From positions 1 through 43,738 of the forward strand of contig NZ_FQZK01000036.1 in NCBI RefSeq assembly GCF_900141985.1: DNA of 43,738 nucleotides, written 5' to 3'. Made by a program: the position numbers and the translations under genes. This DNA comes from Nocardiopsis flavescens (GTDB taxonomy: Bacteria > Actinomycetota > Actinomycetes > Streptosporangiales > Streptosporangiaceae). Each line of letters starts with the position of its first letter. Position 1 is the stretch's first letter. The notes beneath the pieces are model-generated. The model saw only the letters and a program-made list of their open reading frames with translations. It made no database searches and was not told the DNA's origin. Below, piece by piece: positions 1-8,370 of this stretch.

Positions 1-960
1 CTAGGTGTATTGACCTGAGAGGTTAGGTACGCGGGAAGCGGGAGGGCCCCCGAGGGCGGTGTGGAACCGGTGGTGATTGTAGTGGTGCAACCACCCTGTG
101 AACGCCTCCCGCTTCTCGCTCTCGCTGGTGTAGGGGCGGGCGTAGGCCCATTCCTCGACCAGGACGCGGTTGAACCGCTCGACCTTGCCGTTGGTCTGGG
201 GACGGTAGGGGCGGGTGCGCTTGTGCTCGATGCCCTGGCCGGCCAGCAGGCCCCGCCAGGCGTGGGACTTGTAGCAGGACCCGTTGTCGGTCAGCACCCG
301 CTCCACGACGATGCCCACCGACGCGAAGTAGGCGGCCGCGCGTTCCCAGAACCCGGTGGCGGTCTCCTTCTTCTCATCGGCCAGGATCTCGCAGTAGGCC
401 AGGCGGGAGTGGTCGTCCACGGCGTTGTGCAGGTAGGCGTACCCGGCCCTGGCCCGGTTCTTGCGCCCCCGGGCGCGGCCCAGTGTCTTGTGGCCGCCGC
501 CGTCGGGGATGTTGCCGAGCTTCTTGATGTCCACGTGGACCAGCTCGCCGGGCCGCTCGCGTTCGTATCGGCGCACCACACGGCCGGTGGCCCGGTCCAG
601 GTGGGTGAGGCGGGCGCACTTGTAGCGGGTCAGGACGCGGTGGACGGTGGAGGCGTGCATGCGCAGGTGGCCGCCGATGCGGGCTGGTCCCCACCGGTGG
701 AGGATGCGGAGTTTGATGATCCGGCGCTCGCGGTGGGTGGGGGTGCGCCGGGGGCTGTGGTGGGGGCGGCTGGAGGTGTCGTGCATGCCGGGCTCGCCGA
801 GGGTCCGGTAGCGGTCGGCCCAGCGTTTGGCGGTGGTGGGGCTGGTCTGGAAGCGTTCGGCGGCCCGGCGCAGCGGCCAGCCGTCGTCCACGACGCAGCG
901 GGCCAGGGCCAGGCGCCCGGCGGGTGTGAGGCGGGCGTTGGGGTGGGTAGTGTGGGGCAT
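1..960 (-). CDS. IS481-family DDE transposase
   Basis: The 319-aa protein has an N-terminal helix-turn-helix region (about residues 1-110: NARLTPAGRLALARCVVDDG, then a winged segment rich in Arg) and an integrase-like DDE core. The core acidic residues are visible in HVDIKKLG (first Asp), VLTDNGS (second Asp) and NGKVERFNRVL (Glu). The chosen ATG at 958-960 gives the family-typical start (MPHTTHPNARLTP) and is preceded by an AGAAGG ribosome-binding site; a longer in-frame GTG near the IS end would add 31 residues that do not look like the family. The TAG stop at 3-1 is supplied by the CTAG of the target duplication, not by the element itself. No frameshift is visible, so it is probably active. 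Confidence 0.93.
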   Translation of the reverse strand: MPHTTHPNARLTPAGRLALARCVVDDGWPLRRAAERFQTSPTTAKRWADRYRTLGEPGMHDTSSRPHHSPRRTPTHRERRIIKLRILHRWGPARIGGHLRMHASTVHRVLTRYKCARLTHLDRATGRVVRRYERERPGELVHVDIKKLGNIPDGGGHKTLGRARGRKNRARAGYAYLHNAVDDHSRLAYCEILADEKKETATGFWERAAAYFASVGIVVERVLTDNGSCYKSHAWRGLLAGQGIEHKRTRPYRPQTNGKVERFNRVLVEEWAYARPYTSESEKREAFTGWLHHYNHHRFHTALGGPPASRVPNLSGQYT

Positions 961-1070
961 CGAGGGCCTTCTGGTGAGTCGGTGCAGATGTCGCAATCCA
1001 CACCGATACCGAAGGCCCTCTTCGTGTGTGTCGGGCGGGGTGGGTGTTACCAACCTCTGTGGTCAGTACA
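6..1070 (-). mobile_element. IS481-family insertion sequence, complete
   Basis: Terminal inverted repeats are visible: the left end (6-30) begins TGTATTGACC and the inverted right end (1070-1046) begins TGTACTGACC, with AGAGGTT shared further in. The ends are TGT...ACA. It carries one transposase gene reading toward the left end. The flanks match the NCTAGN target known for IS481: CTAGG at 1-5 and ACTAGG at 1071-1076, so a 6-bp duplication is likely, with the first base of the left copy outside the window. The element looks intact and therefore possibly recent. Confidence 0.92.
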
Positions 1071-1076
1071 ACTAGG
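1071..1076. repeat. Right target-site duplication of the IS (ACTAGG)
   Basis: ACTAGG directly follows the right inverted repeat. The left flank at 1-5 is CTAGG, matching the last five bases. This agrees with the NCTAGN preference of IS481-type elements. The sixth base of the left copy would be position 0, outside the window. Confidence 0.8.
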
Positions 1077-1779
1077 GCCGCCGCCGGTCCGTCGTCCGGG
1101 GCCGCTCCGCGTTCGCGCGGGGCGGCCCTTCGTGTGCGCTCGGGACCCCTGGGCCACGTCGGACCCGTGCGCCCCATCCGTGAGCAGGCGCCCCACCGGG
1201 CCTCCGAAATCACAGAGAGTGCCCGAAACCCCGGGGCGACCGGACGTCCGCCTACAGCGAGGACTCCGTACAGTCACGGATCCGCATCGACCCGCCAGGA
1301 CTCATAGCACTTGCCATAGCTTGTCCGCCCCCGTGATGACTTGCCCCGGAAGCGGACGTAAGGTTGGCCCGGCGATATACCCGCGTCTCCCCAGCTCGTA
1401 GCGGTCATCCGATGAATGCGAACTATCAAGGCATTTGTCGTTATATGTGGCTTTTCTGTTTGTTTGTCACGATTTAGCTACATGGGCGCAGATTGGACGA
1501 TATGCACCCCGGGGCCGAGTAGGTTTGTCGCTGTGTAACAACCCGGGCGGAACGCCCTGTGGATGTGTCCAACTCCTCGTAGGACCCAGGACACGTTCGC
1601 GGGCGGGGTCCGCGGTGGCGGGCCAACCTCCCGCACCGCAGGCCCGGCGCCCACGCCAGCCAGCGTCGAGACCCGGCCGGCCCCACCCGTGAGACCCGCA
1701 TGGGTCACCCCCCACAGGCCTCACGTGTGGGATCCGTCCCCCCTCGGCCAGAAGCGTATGAGTGGAGAGTGGTGGCCTG
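1077..1779. other. Gene-free region upstream of the peptide transporter operon
   Basis: No open frame here has convincing start signals or protein family features. The first 300 bp are GC-rich. About 1400-1530 is clearly more A+T-rich than anything nearby (for example TTATATGTGGCTTTTCTG near 1440), which in such a genome usually marks a promoter or operator region. It probably drives the rightward ABC transporter operon starting at 1780. No single -35/-10 pair stands out. The IS inserted at the far side of this region, so it may have cut off more distant regulatory DNA. Confidence 0.5.
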
Positions 1780-2835
1780 ATGAGCGCGCCCTCGCATGCC
1801 CCCGAGTCGGCCGAGCAGCCCGAGGCTGCGGCCGCGGCAGCCAAGGTGCCGGGCGGGCGCGGCGACGCCGACAGCCGGTCCCTGCGCCAGATCGCCTGGC
1901 AGCGCCTGCGCAAGGACAAGGTCGCGATGGTGTCCGGCGTGATCGTCGTGCTGCTCATCCTGGCCGCGATCTTCGCCCCCCTGCTGGCCAAGTGGCTGGG
2001 ACAGCCGCCCACCCAGTTCAACCAGGACCTGATCGAGCCCAACACGGGCCTGCCCTACGCCGACCCGAACAACACCGAGCCGGTCGGCGGACTGATCCCC
2101 GAGGTCGACAACTGGGGCGGCATCAGCGGCGACCACCTCCTGGGCCTGGAGCCCAAGACCGGCCGCGACCTGTTCAGCCGCATCGTCTACGGCGCGCAGA
2201 TCTCCCTGCTGGTGGCGTTCCTGTCCACCCTGCTGTGCGTGGCCCTGGGAACCCTGCTCGGCATCATCGCCGGGTACAAGGGCGGCTGGGTCGACACCGT
2301 CATCAGCCGGGCCATGGACATCTTCCTGGCCTTCCCGCTGATGCTCTTCGCGATCGCCCTGGTCGGCGTCATCCCCAACGGCTTCATCGGCCTGGAGGGC
2401 AACGGCCTGCGCATCGCGGTCATCGTCTTCATCATCGGGTTCTTCAACTGGCCCTACATCGCCCGCATCGTGCGCGGCCAGACCCTCTCGCTGCGCGAGC
2501 GCGAGTTCGTCGAGGCCGCCCGGAGCCTGGGTGCGAGCAACCGGCACATCCTCTTCAAGGAGATCCTGCCGAACCTGATCACGCCGATCCTGGTCTACTC
2601 CACCCTGCTCATCCCCACGAACATCCTGTTCGAGGCGGCCCTGAGCTTCCTGGGCGTCGGTATCAACCCGCCCACCCCGAGCTGGGGCAAGATGCTCTCC
2701 GAAGCCGTGGCGCACTACTCCACCGCCCCGTACTTCATCATCTTCCCGGGTCTGGCCATCTTCGTCACCGTCCTCGCCTTCAACCTCTTCGGCGACGGCC
2801 TCCGAGACGCCTTCGACCCCAAGACCTCCGACTAG
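1780..2835 (+). CDS. Peptide ABC transporter permease (OppC/DppC type)
   Basis: A 351-aa inner-membrane permease, first gene of a four-gene oligopeptide/dipeptide uptake operon. After a variable, Ala-rich cytoplasmic N-terminus comes the OppC_N-type hydrophobic segment (VSGVIVVLLILAAIFAPLLA), then the BPD_transp_1 domain with about five membrane helices. The EAA loop that docks to the ATPase is clear (ARSLGASNRHILFKEILPN). Loops such as GRDLFSRIVYGAQISL and FLGVGINPPTPSWG are typical of DppC. The ATG at 1780 is preferred; a GTG at 1762 would add six residues. Having the C-type permease before the binding protein is less common than binding protein first. Substrate specificity cannot be read from the sequence. 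Confidence 0.93.
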   Translation: MSAPSHAPESAEQPEAAAAAAKVPGGRGDADSRSLRQIAWQRLRKDKVAMVSGVIVVLLILAAIFAPLLAKWLGQPPTQFNQDLIEPNTGLPYADPNNTEPVGGLIPEVDNWGGISGDHLLGLEPKTGRDLFSRIVYGAQISLLVAFLSTLLCVALGTLLGIIAGYKGGWVDTVISRAMDIFLAFPLMLFAIALVGVIPNGFIGLEGNGLRIAVIVFIIGFFNWPYIARIVRGQTLSLREREFVEAARSLGASNRHILFKEILPNLITPILVYSTLLIPTNILFEAALSFLGVGINPPTPSWGKMLSEAVAHYSTAPYFIIFPGLAIFVTVLAFNLFGDGLRDAFDPKTSD

Positions 2836-2948
2836 GACCGTACGCCCGGTGCGCGGCCCACCCGCTCGGCCCGCACCCCCACAAGGGCGCACGTCCGCAC
2901 GGACGGCACCACCCATCCCCACATCAGGTTCGCAAGAGAGGTACTTCC

Positions 2949-4700
2949 TTGAGGAAACGCACCCTCGGCTTCGTCGCACTCGGCGCGGCGGCGTCCATCT
3001 TCCTTGCCGCGTGCGGCAGCGGTGACTCCGGCGAGAACGGCGGCTCCGACGCCGCCGCCGCCTTCGACGCCGGCTCCACCGGTGTCGTGAACCCGTCCGA
3101 GGAGACCGGCGGCACCCTGCGCTACGCCATCTCGTCGGACTTCGACTCCACCGACCCGGGCGACACGTACTACGGCTTCAGCTGGAACTTCACCCGCTAC
3201 TACGCCCGTACGCTGCTGGCGTTCACCCCGGCCCCGGCCGAGGCGTCCACCGAGCTGACCACGGACCTCGCCGCGGGCATGCCCGAGCCCAACGACGACT
3301 TCACCCAGTGGACGGTCAAGATCCAGGAGGGCCTCAAGTACGAGGACGGCACTGAGATCACCGCCCAGGACATCAAGTACGCGATCGCCCGCTCCAACTA
3401 CAACGGCGGCGAGCTGCCCAACGGGCCGCGCTACTTCGAGTCCAGCCTGGACCAGGAGCCGTTCAACGTCTACGAGTCCTCGGACCCGATGGAAGAGTTC
3501 ACCGCCATCGAGACCCCGGACGACTACACGCTGGTGTTCAACCTCAAGGAGAGCTTCTCGGAGTTCCCCTACGTCCTGACCCAGCCGCAGACCGCCCCGG
3601 TCCCCGAGGAGGCCGACCGCGGCGCGCTGTACAAGGAGAACGTCCTCTCCTCCGGCCCGTACAAGTTCGAGGGCCAGTACGAGCCCGGCGTGAAGCTGGA
3701 CCTGGTCCGCAACGAGAACTGGGACGGCGCCACCGACCCGATCCGCCCGGCCCTGCCGGACGAGGTCACCGTCGAGATCGGTGTCGCCCAGGAGGAGATC
3801 GACCAGCGCATCGTCAACGGCGAGCTGGACGTGGACCTCTCCGGCGTCGGCGTCGGCCCGACCATGAAGAGCCAGTTCCTCCAGGACCTGGAGTCGTACG
3901 AGACCAACCTGGACAACCCGCTGTCCGGCGCGCTCCGCTACGTCAACATCCACACCCCGAACCTGGAGACGGCCTGCCGCCAGGCGATCGCCTTCGCCGC
4001 GGACCGCGACAGCCTGCACCGCGCCTGGGGCGGCGACACCGGTGGCGACCTGGCCACCAACCTGCTCCCGCCGACCATCCCCGGCTCGGACCCCGAGTCC
4101 GACCTCTACCCGTCCGAGGACAACAAGGGCGACCTGGAGGCGGCGCAGGACAAGCTCGACGAGTGCGGCGAGTCCGACGGCTTCAAGACCGTCATCGCCG
4201 TCCGCGACGGCCGCCCGAACGACCTGGCCACCGCCGAGTCGCTCCAGGAGTCGCTCAAGCGCGTCAACATCGAGCTGGAGATCAAGACCTTCCCGGCCGA
4301 GGACTTCTTCGCGCAGTACGCCGGCTCCCAGGACTACGTCCGTGAGAACAACATCGGCCTGAGCGTCTCCGGCTGGATCCCGGACTGGGCCAGCGGCTAC
4401 GGCTTCGGCTACAAGATCACCTCGGGCGACGCCATCCAGGCCACCGGCAACTACAACACCTCCGAGCTGGACGACCAGGAGGTCAACGCCCTCTGGGACG
4501 AGGCCCTCACCACCGAGGACCCCGACGAGCGCGCCGAGATCTACGCCCAGATCGACACGCTGGTGATCGAGCAGGCCGCCATCCTGCCGGTCGTGTTCGA
4601 CCGCGCGATGTTCTACCGCTCGGACGAGCTGACCAACGTCTACTACACGTCGTCCTACGCCATGTACGACTACATGGCGCTCGGCGTGAACCGGGGCTAG
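2949..4700 (+). CDS. Peptide ABC transporter substrate-binding lipoprotein
   Basis: A 583-aa extracellular solute-binding protein of family 5 (OppA/DppA). It starts at TTG 2949, placed by a good ribosome-binding site (AGAGAGG, about 2934-2940). The lipoprotein signal is RKRTLGFVAL... with lipobox LAAC, so Cys22 is the predicted lipidated residue; a Gly/Ser/Glu linker follows. The SBP_bac_5 domain covers about residues 55-580 (GGTLRYAISSDFDSTDPGDT at its start; GYGFGYKITSGD near the end). It captures peptides outside the membrane and passes them to the flanking permeases. A strong hairpin follows the gene, which could keep its transcript in excess over the downstream permease, as is usual for binding proteins. 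Confidence 0.94.
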   Translation: MRKRTLGFVALGAAASIFLAACGSGDSGENGGSDAAAAFDAGSTGVVNPSEETGGTLRYAISSDFDSTDPGDTYYGFSWNFTRYYARTLLAFTPAPAEASTELTTDLAAGMPEPNDDFTQWTVKIQEGLKYEDGTEITAQDIKYAIARSNYNGGELPNGPRYFESSLDQEPFNVYESSDPMEEFTAIETPDDYTLVFNLKESFSEFPYVLTQPQTAPVPEEADRGALYKENVLSSGPYKFEGQYEPGVKLDLVRNENWDGATDPIRPALPDEVTVEIGVAQEEIDQRIVNGELDVDLSGVGVGPTMKSQFLQDLESYETNLDNPLSGALRYVNIHTPNLETACRQAIAFAADRDSLHRAWGGDTGGDLATNLLPPTIPGSDPESDLYPSEDNKGDLEAAQDKLDECGESDGFKTVIAVRDGRPNDLATAESLQESLKRVNIELEIKTFPAEDFFAQYAGSQDYVRENNIGLSVSGWIPDWASGYGFGYKITSGDAIQATGNYNTSELDDQEVNALWDEALTTEDPDERAEIYAQIDTLVIEQAAILPVVFDRAMFYRSDELTNVYYTSSYAMYDYMALGVNRG

Positions 4701-4735
4701 TGCCCCTACCGGCCTGAACTAGTACGAGAAGGCAG

Positions 4736-4792
4736 GTGAAAGCGGCGGGGGTCCACGGCCCCGTGGACCCCCGCCGCCGACCGCGATGCTGA
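4736..4792 (+). CDS. Possible 18-codon leader ORF overlapping the next start
   Basis: GTG 4736 follows AGAAGG (4727-4732) with normal short spacing, and the frame runs 18 codons to TGA 4790-4792 (MKAAGVHGPVDPRRRPRC). The inverted repeat 4742-4777 lies wholly inside it. The stop overlaps the permease start (ATG 4786), in the arrangement ATGCTGA. The permease itself has no recognisable ribosome-binding site, so ribosomes finishing this leader could open the hairpin and restart at 4786. This is an inference from layout; the peptide resembles no known family. Confidence 0.35.
   Translation: MKAAGVHGPVDPRRRPRC
4742..4777 (+). terminator. 17-bp perfect inverted repeat between binding protein and permease genes
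   Basis: Arms 4742-4758 and 4761-4777 are perfectly complementary with almost no loop (2 nt; 4 if the last pair opens). There is no U-tract, and the stem ends 8 nt before the ATG of the permease. It could act as an attenuator, an RNA stabiliser of the upstream lipoprotein message, or a translation block on the permease. Confidence 0.75.
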
Positions 4793-5799
4793 ACTATATT
4801 CTTCGCCGCCTCGGTGCGGGACTGCTGCTGCTCGCCGTCGTCACGGCGGTGACCTTCTGGATCTTCTACGTCCTGCCCAAGTGGGCGGGCGTGACCCCGC
4901 GCGGGATGGCCGCGATGTACGTGGGCAAGGCCCCGACCCCCGAGGCGCTCGACGCCACGGTGGAGCGGCTGGGCCTGGACCAGCCCGTCATCGTGCAGTT
5001 CTTCGACTTCATCCGGTCCCTGGTCTTCGGCGACCAGTTCCAGTTCGGCCGGGAGACGGTGGAGTGCGCGGCCCCCTGCCTGGGCTACTCCTTCACCACC
5101 AACAGCCCCGTGCTGGAGCAGCTGCTCGCCCGCCTGCCGATCACCGTGTCCCTCGCCCTGGGCGCGGCCGTGATCTGGCTCATCGGCGGTGTCGCCGTCG
5201 GCGTCCTGTCCGCGGTCAAGAGGGGCAGCGTCTTCGACCGCCTGGCCATGGGCACCGCCCTGGTGGGCGTGTCCCTGCCGATCTACTTCACCGGCCTGCT
5301 GGCCCTGGCCTTCATCGTCCACGAGTGGAAGGTCCTCCCGGTCCCGCGCTACGCGCCGCTGACCGAGAACCCCGGTGCCTGGTTCACCGCGATGCTGCTG
5401 CCCTGGATCACCCTGGCGTTCCTGCACGCCGCCCAGTACGCGCGCCAGACCCGCGCGGGCATGCTGGAGGTCCTGAGCGAGGACTACATCCGCACCGCCC
5501 GGGCCAAGGGGCTGAGCGAGCGCAAGGTGATCTTCAAGCACGCCCTGCGCCCCGCCCTGACGCCCATCCTGACGATCTTCGGCCTGGACCTGGGACTGGT
5601 CCTGGGCGGCGCCATCCTGACGGAGAAGGTCTTCTCCCTCAAGGGCGTGGGCGCCTACGCCATCGACGCCATCATCGGCAAGGACCTCCCGGTCGTGCTC
5701 GGTGTGACGCTCCTGGGCGCCGTCTTCATCGTCGTCTGCAACCTGGTCGTCGACCTGCTGTACCCGCTGGTCGACCCGCGGGTGCGGATCGCGGGCTGA
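4786..5799 (+). CDS. Peptide ABC transporter permease (OppB/DppB type)
   Basis: A 337-aa inner-membrane permease pairing with the OppC-type protein of this operon. An N-terminal helix (MLNYILRRLGAGLLLLAVVT) is followed by a periplasmic-side loop with the DPxxVQFFDF-type segment of DppB proteins, then the BPD_transp_1 domain. The EAA loop is ARAKGLSERKVIFKHALRPA, and the C-terminal GxxVxxVDLLYPLVDPRVR is characteristic of OppB. The start follows directly after a large hairpin and lacks an obvious Shine-Dalgarno site, so translation probably depends on upstream ribosomes or on the short leader ORF. Confidence 0.93.
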   Translation: MLNYILRRLGAGLLLLAVVTAVTFWIFYVLPKWAGVTPRGMAAMYVGKAPTPEALDATVERLGLDQPVIVQFFDFIRSLVFGDQFQFGRETVECAAPCLGYSFTTNSPVLEQLLARLPITVSLALGAAVIWLIGGVAVGVLSAVKRGSVFDRLAMGTALVGVSLPIYFTGLLALAFIVHEWKVLPVPRYAPLTENPGAWFTAMLLPWITLAFLHAAQYARQTRAGMLEVLSEDYIRTARAKGLSERKVIFKHALRPALTPILTIFGLDLGLVLGGAILTEKVFSLKGVGAYAIDAIIGKDLPVVLGVTLLGAVFIVVCNLVVDLLYPLVDPRVRIAG

Positions 5800-5841
5800 C
5801 CCCCGCGCCGGTACCGATCAGCTCTAGTGAAGGAATGTGAC

Positions 5842-7608
5842 ATGGCCCCGACCGAGCCCGTCGTCCGGGTGGACGACCTGCGGGTGACGTTCCCGACCAT
5901 GGACGGCGACGTCCAGGCGGTGAACGGACTGTCCTTCGAGGTGCCCGCCGGGGGCGCCCTCGGCATCGTGGGCGAGTCGGGCTCGGGCAAGAGCGTGACC
6001 TCGCTGGCCCTGATGGGCCTGCACCGCGGCAGCCGGGCGCGGATCACCGGCGCCATCGAGGTGGCGGGCCAGGACGTGGTCTCGGCCACGGACCGGCAGC
6101 TGCGGGCGATGCGCGGCAACGACATCGCGATGGTCTTCCAGGACCCGATGCAGTCGCTGCACCCGCAGTACACCATCGGCAACCAGCTGGTCGAGGCCCA
6201 CCGCGTCCACCACCCCAAGACCTCCAAGGCCCAGGCCCGCAACCACGCGGTCGGGGCCCTGGACCGGGTCGGCATCCCCGACCCCGCCAACCGCATCAAC
6301 TCCTACCCGCACGAGTTCTCGGGCGGTATGCGCCAGCGCGTGGTGATCGCGATGGGGTTGATGTGCGATCCGAAGGTGTTGTTGGCGGACGAGCCGACGA
6401 CGGCTTTGGACGTGACGGTGCAGGCGCGGATCCTGGACCTGCTGGACGAGTTGCGGCGTGATCTGGGGATGGCGCTGATTTTGGTCTCGCACGACCTGGC
6501 GGTGGTGGCGGGGTCGGTGGACGAGGTCGTGGTGATGCGCCACGGTGTGGCGGTGGAGCGGGGCGACGTGCGCACGGTGCTGTCGGCGCCCGAGCACCCG
6601 TACACGCAGGCGCTGCTGGCGGCGGTGCCGCGGGTGGAGGTCTCCCGCGCCCAGCGCCGCGCCCAGGACCGGTCCGACCGCCTGGACAAGGAGAAGCGCG
6701 AGGGCACCGTCACCGACCCGGCGAAGTTCGAGGCCTTCACCCCCGCCCCGGCGGGCGGCGAGCCGCTGCTCAAGGTCGAGGACGTCGCGCAGAGCTTCAA
6801 GGTGCGCGGCGGGGTGCTGGGCCGCTCCACCGACTTCTGGGCCGTCAACGGCGTCAGCTTCGACCTGTACAAGGGCGAGACGCTGGGCATCGTGGGCGAG
6901 TCCGGGTCGGGCAAGAGCACGCTGTCGCGGATGATCATGCGCCTGCTGGAGCCCACCCGGGGCCGGGTGGTCTTCGAGGGCCAGGACATCACGCACATGT
7001 CCGAGCGCGCGCTGCGCCCGCTGCGCCGCGACGTGCAGATGGTGTTCCAGAACCCGTACTCCTCGCTCAACCCGCGCGTGACCGTGGGCGACGCGGTCGG
7101 CACCGCGCTGCGGGTGCAGGGCGAGCGCGACACCAAGAAGATCAAGCTCCAGGTGCAGGAGCTGCTGGAGCGGGTGGGCCTCCAGCCCAACCACTACAAC
7201 CGGTTCCCGCACGCGTTCTCGGGCGGGCAGCGCCAGCGGATCGCGATCGCGCGGGCGCTGATCCTCAAGCCCAAGCTGATCATCTGCGACGAGCCGGTCT
7301 CGGCGCTGGACGTGTCCACCCAGGACCAGGTGCTGCGGCTGCTGTCCGAGCTCCAGGACGACTTCGGGCTGACCTACATCTTCGTCGCGCACGACCTGGC
7401 GGTGGTGCGCCAGGTCAGCGACCGCGTCGCGGTCATGCGCAAGGGCGAGGTGGTGGAGCTGGGCGACAGCGACGCCATCTACGAGAACCCGCAGAGCGAC
7501 TACACCCGCCAGCTGCTGACGGCTGCCCCGCTGCTGGACCCGGACGAGGCCCGCAGCCAGCGCGCCGAGCGCGAGGCGCTGCGCGCGGAGGCGGCCCGGA
7601 CCGCCTGA
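5842..7608 (+). CDS. Peptide ABC transporter ATPase, fused DppD-DppF
   Basis: A 588-aa cytoplasmic protein containing both ATPases of the peptide importer in one chain. Each half (about residues 5-260 and 305-570) has a Walker A GESGSGKS, a Q-loop (VFQDP; VFQNP), a signature (FSGGMRQR; FSGGQRQR) and a Walker B (LLADEPTTALD; IICDEPVSALD). The oligopeptide ABC C-terminal motif (HPYTQALLAAVP; SDYTRQLLTAAP) ends each half. ATG 5842 is chosen because GAAGGA lies 7 nt upstream; a GTG at 5827 is the alternative. Codons in about 6352-6560 (TTG, ATT, GCT, CGT, GAT) differ from the rest of the gene. It is the last gene of the operon. Confidence 0.95.
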   Translation: MAPTEPVVRVDDLRVTFPTMDGDVQAVNGLSFEVPAGGALGIVGESGSGKSVTSLALMGLHRGSRARITGAIEVAGQDVVSATDRQLRAMRGNDIAMVFQDPMQSLHPQYTIGNQLVEAHRVHHPKTSKAQARNHAVGALDRVGIPDPANRINSYPHEFSGGMRQRVVIAMGLMCDPKVLLADEPTTALDVTVQARILDLLDELRRDLGMALILVSHDLAVVAGSVDEVVVMRHGVAVERGDVRTVLSAPEHPYTQALLAAVPRVEVSRAQRRAQDRSDRLDKEKREGTVTDPAKFEAFTPAPAGGEPLLKVEDVAQSFKVRGGVLGRSTDFWAVNGVSFDLYKGETLGIVGESGSGKSTLSRMIMRLLEPTRGRVVFEGQDITHMSERALRPLRRDVQMVFQNPYSSLNPRVTVGDAVGTALRVQGERDTKKIKLQVQELLERVGLQPNHYNRFPHAFSGGQRQRIAIARALILKPKLIICDEPVSALDVSTQDQVLRLLSELQDDFGLTYIFVAHDLAVVRQVSDRVAVMRKGEVVELGDSDAIYENPQSDYTRQLLTAAPLLDPDEARSQRAEREALRAEAARTA

Positions 7609-7673
7609 CGCGGCCGGGCGGGGCGCCCGCACCGCGGGCGGGGCCCGCCCGCGCGGCGCGGGTGCGCAGGAGT

Positions 7674-7727
7674 GCGGTCCGGTGCGCCGGACCGCGGAGG
7701 GGGCCGGTCGGCGACCGGCCCCCTCCG
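7674..7727. terminator. Double hairpin between convergent genes
   Basis: Two perfect stems: 7674-7682 with 7687-7695 (9 bp, 4-nt loop) and 7695-7709 with 7713-7727 (15 bp, loop GGC). They lie between the end of the peptide transporter operon and the stop of the opposing TetR gene, so this is probably a bidirectional terminator. U-tracts are absent, as usual for high-GC actinobacteria. Confidence 0.8.
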
Positions 7728-7731
7728 GCGT

Positions 7732-8370
7732 TCAGCGGGGCGCCGCGGGCGGGCGCCCGGTGGCCGCGGCGCAGAAGAGGTCGGCCAGCTCGCGGCCGTA
7801 GTCGGCCGGGGAAGCCCCGGCGCGCCCGCGCAGCACGGCCGGCGCCCCCCGCAGCGCGGCGAACAGCGCGTCGGTGAAGACCCCGGTGTCGAACGGCCGG
7901 AACTCCCCGTGCCGCTGCCCCTCGGAGAGGAAGCCGCCCAGCTCGGCCCGCCCCGCCAGCTCCTGGGCGTCGAGTTCGGCGCGCAGCCCGGCCGGCAGGG
8001 TGGCGGCGGAGACGATCTCCCGCCGGGCCGCCATCTCCTCGGGATTGCTCGCGCAGTAGCCGACGTTGCCGGTGATGATCCGGCGCAGGGCGTCCTCGAA
8101 CCCCTCCAGCGGCTCCCCGCCGCCCTCCATCGCCTGGTCGAGCCGGGCGGCGATGTCGTGCATCACCCGCCGCATCAGCCGTTCCTTGGTCTTGAAGTGG
8201 TACGTGATCAGGCCCGGGCTGATCGAGGCCCGCGCGGCGATGCGCACGAACGACGCCCGGGCGTACCCCTCCTCCGCGATGGTCGCGATGGCGGACCGCA
8301 CGATCTGGTCGCGGCGCGCGGCCTCCACGAACGTCTCCCCGGACCCCTCCGGATCCTTTCCTGGTTGCAT
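7732..8370 (-). CDS. TetR-family transcriptional regulator
   Basis: A 212-aa regulator. The N-terminal helix-turn-helix is at about residues 20-65 (RDQIVRSAIATIAEEGYARA, then IAARASISPGLITYHFKTKE, the TetR recognition signature). The C-terminal ligand-binding region resembles TetR_C_6-type proteins. It is divergent from the amidohydrolase at 8429, with only 58 nt between start codons, so it probably represses that operon and itself. The ligand is unknown. The start at 8370 is immediately next to the AT-rich promoter segment, so the transcript may have little or no leader. Confidence 0.92.
   Translation of the reverse strand: MQPGKDPEGSGETFVEAARRDQIVRSAIATIAEEGYARASFVRIAARASISPGLITYHFKTKERLMRRVMHDIAARLDQAMEGGGEPLEGFEDALRRIITGNVGYCASNPEEMAARREIVSAATLPAGLRAELDAQELAGRAELGGFLSEGQRHGEFRPFDTGVFTDALFAALRGAPAVLRGRAGASPADYGRELADLFCAAATGRPPAAPR

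Noticed and set aside
1563..2948. Long N-terminal extension in frame with the binding-protein gene
   Set aside because: It runs antisense-like through the OppC-type gene in another frame, with Arg/Pro-rich shadow sequence. The lipoprotein signal and ribosome-binding site fix the start at 2949.
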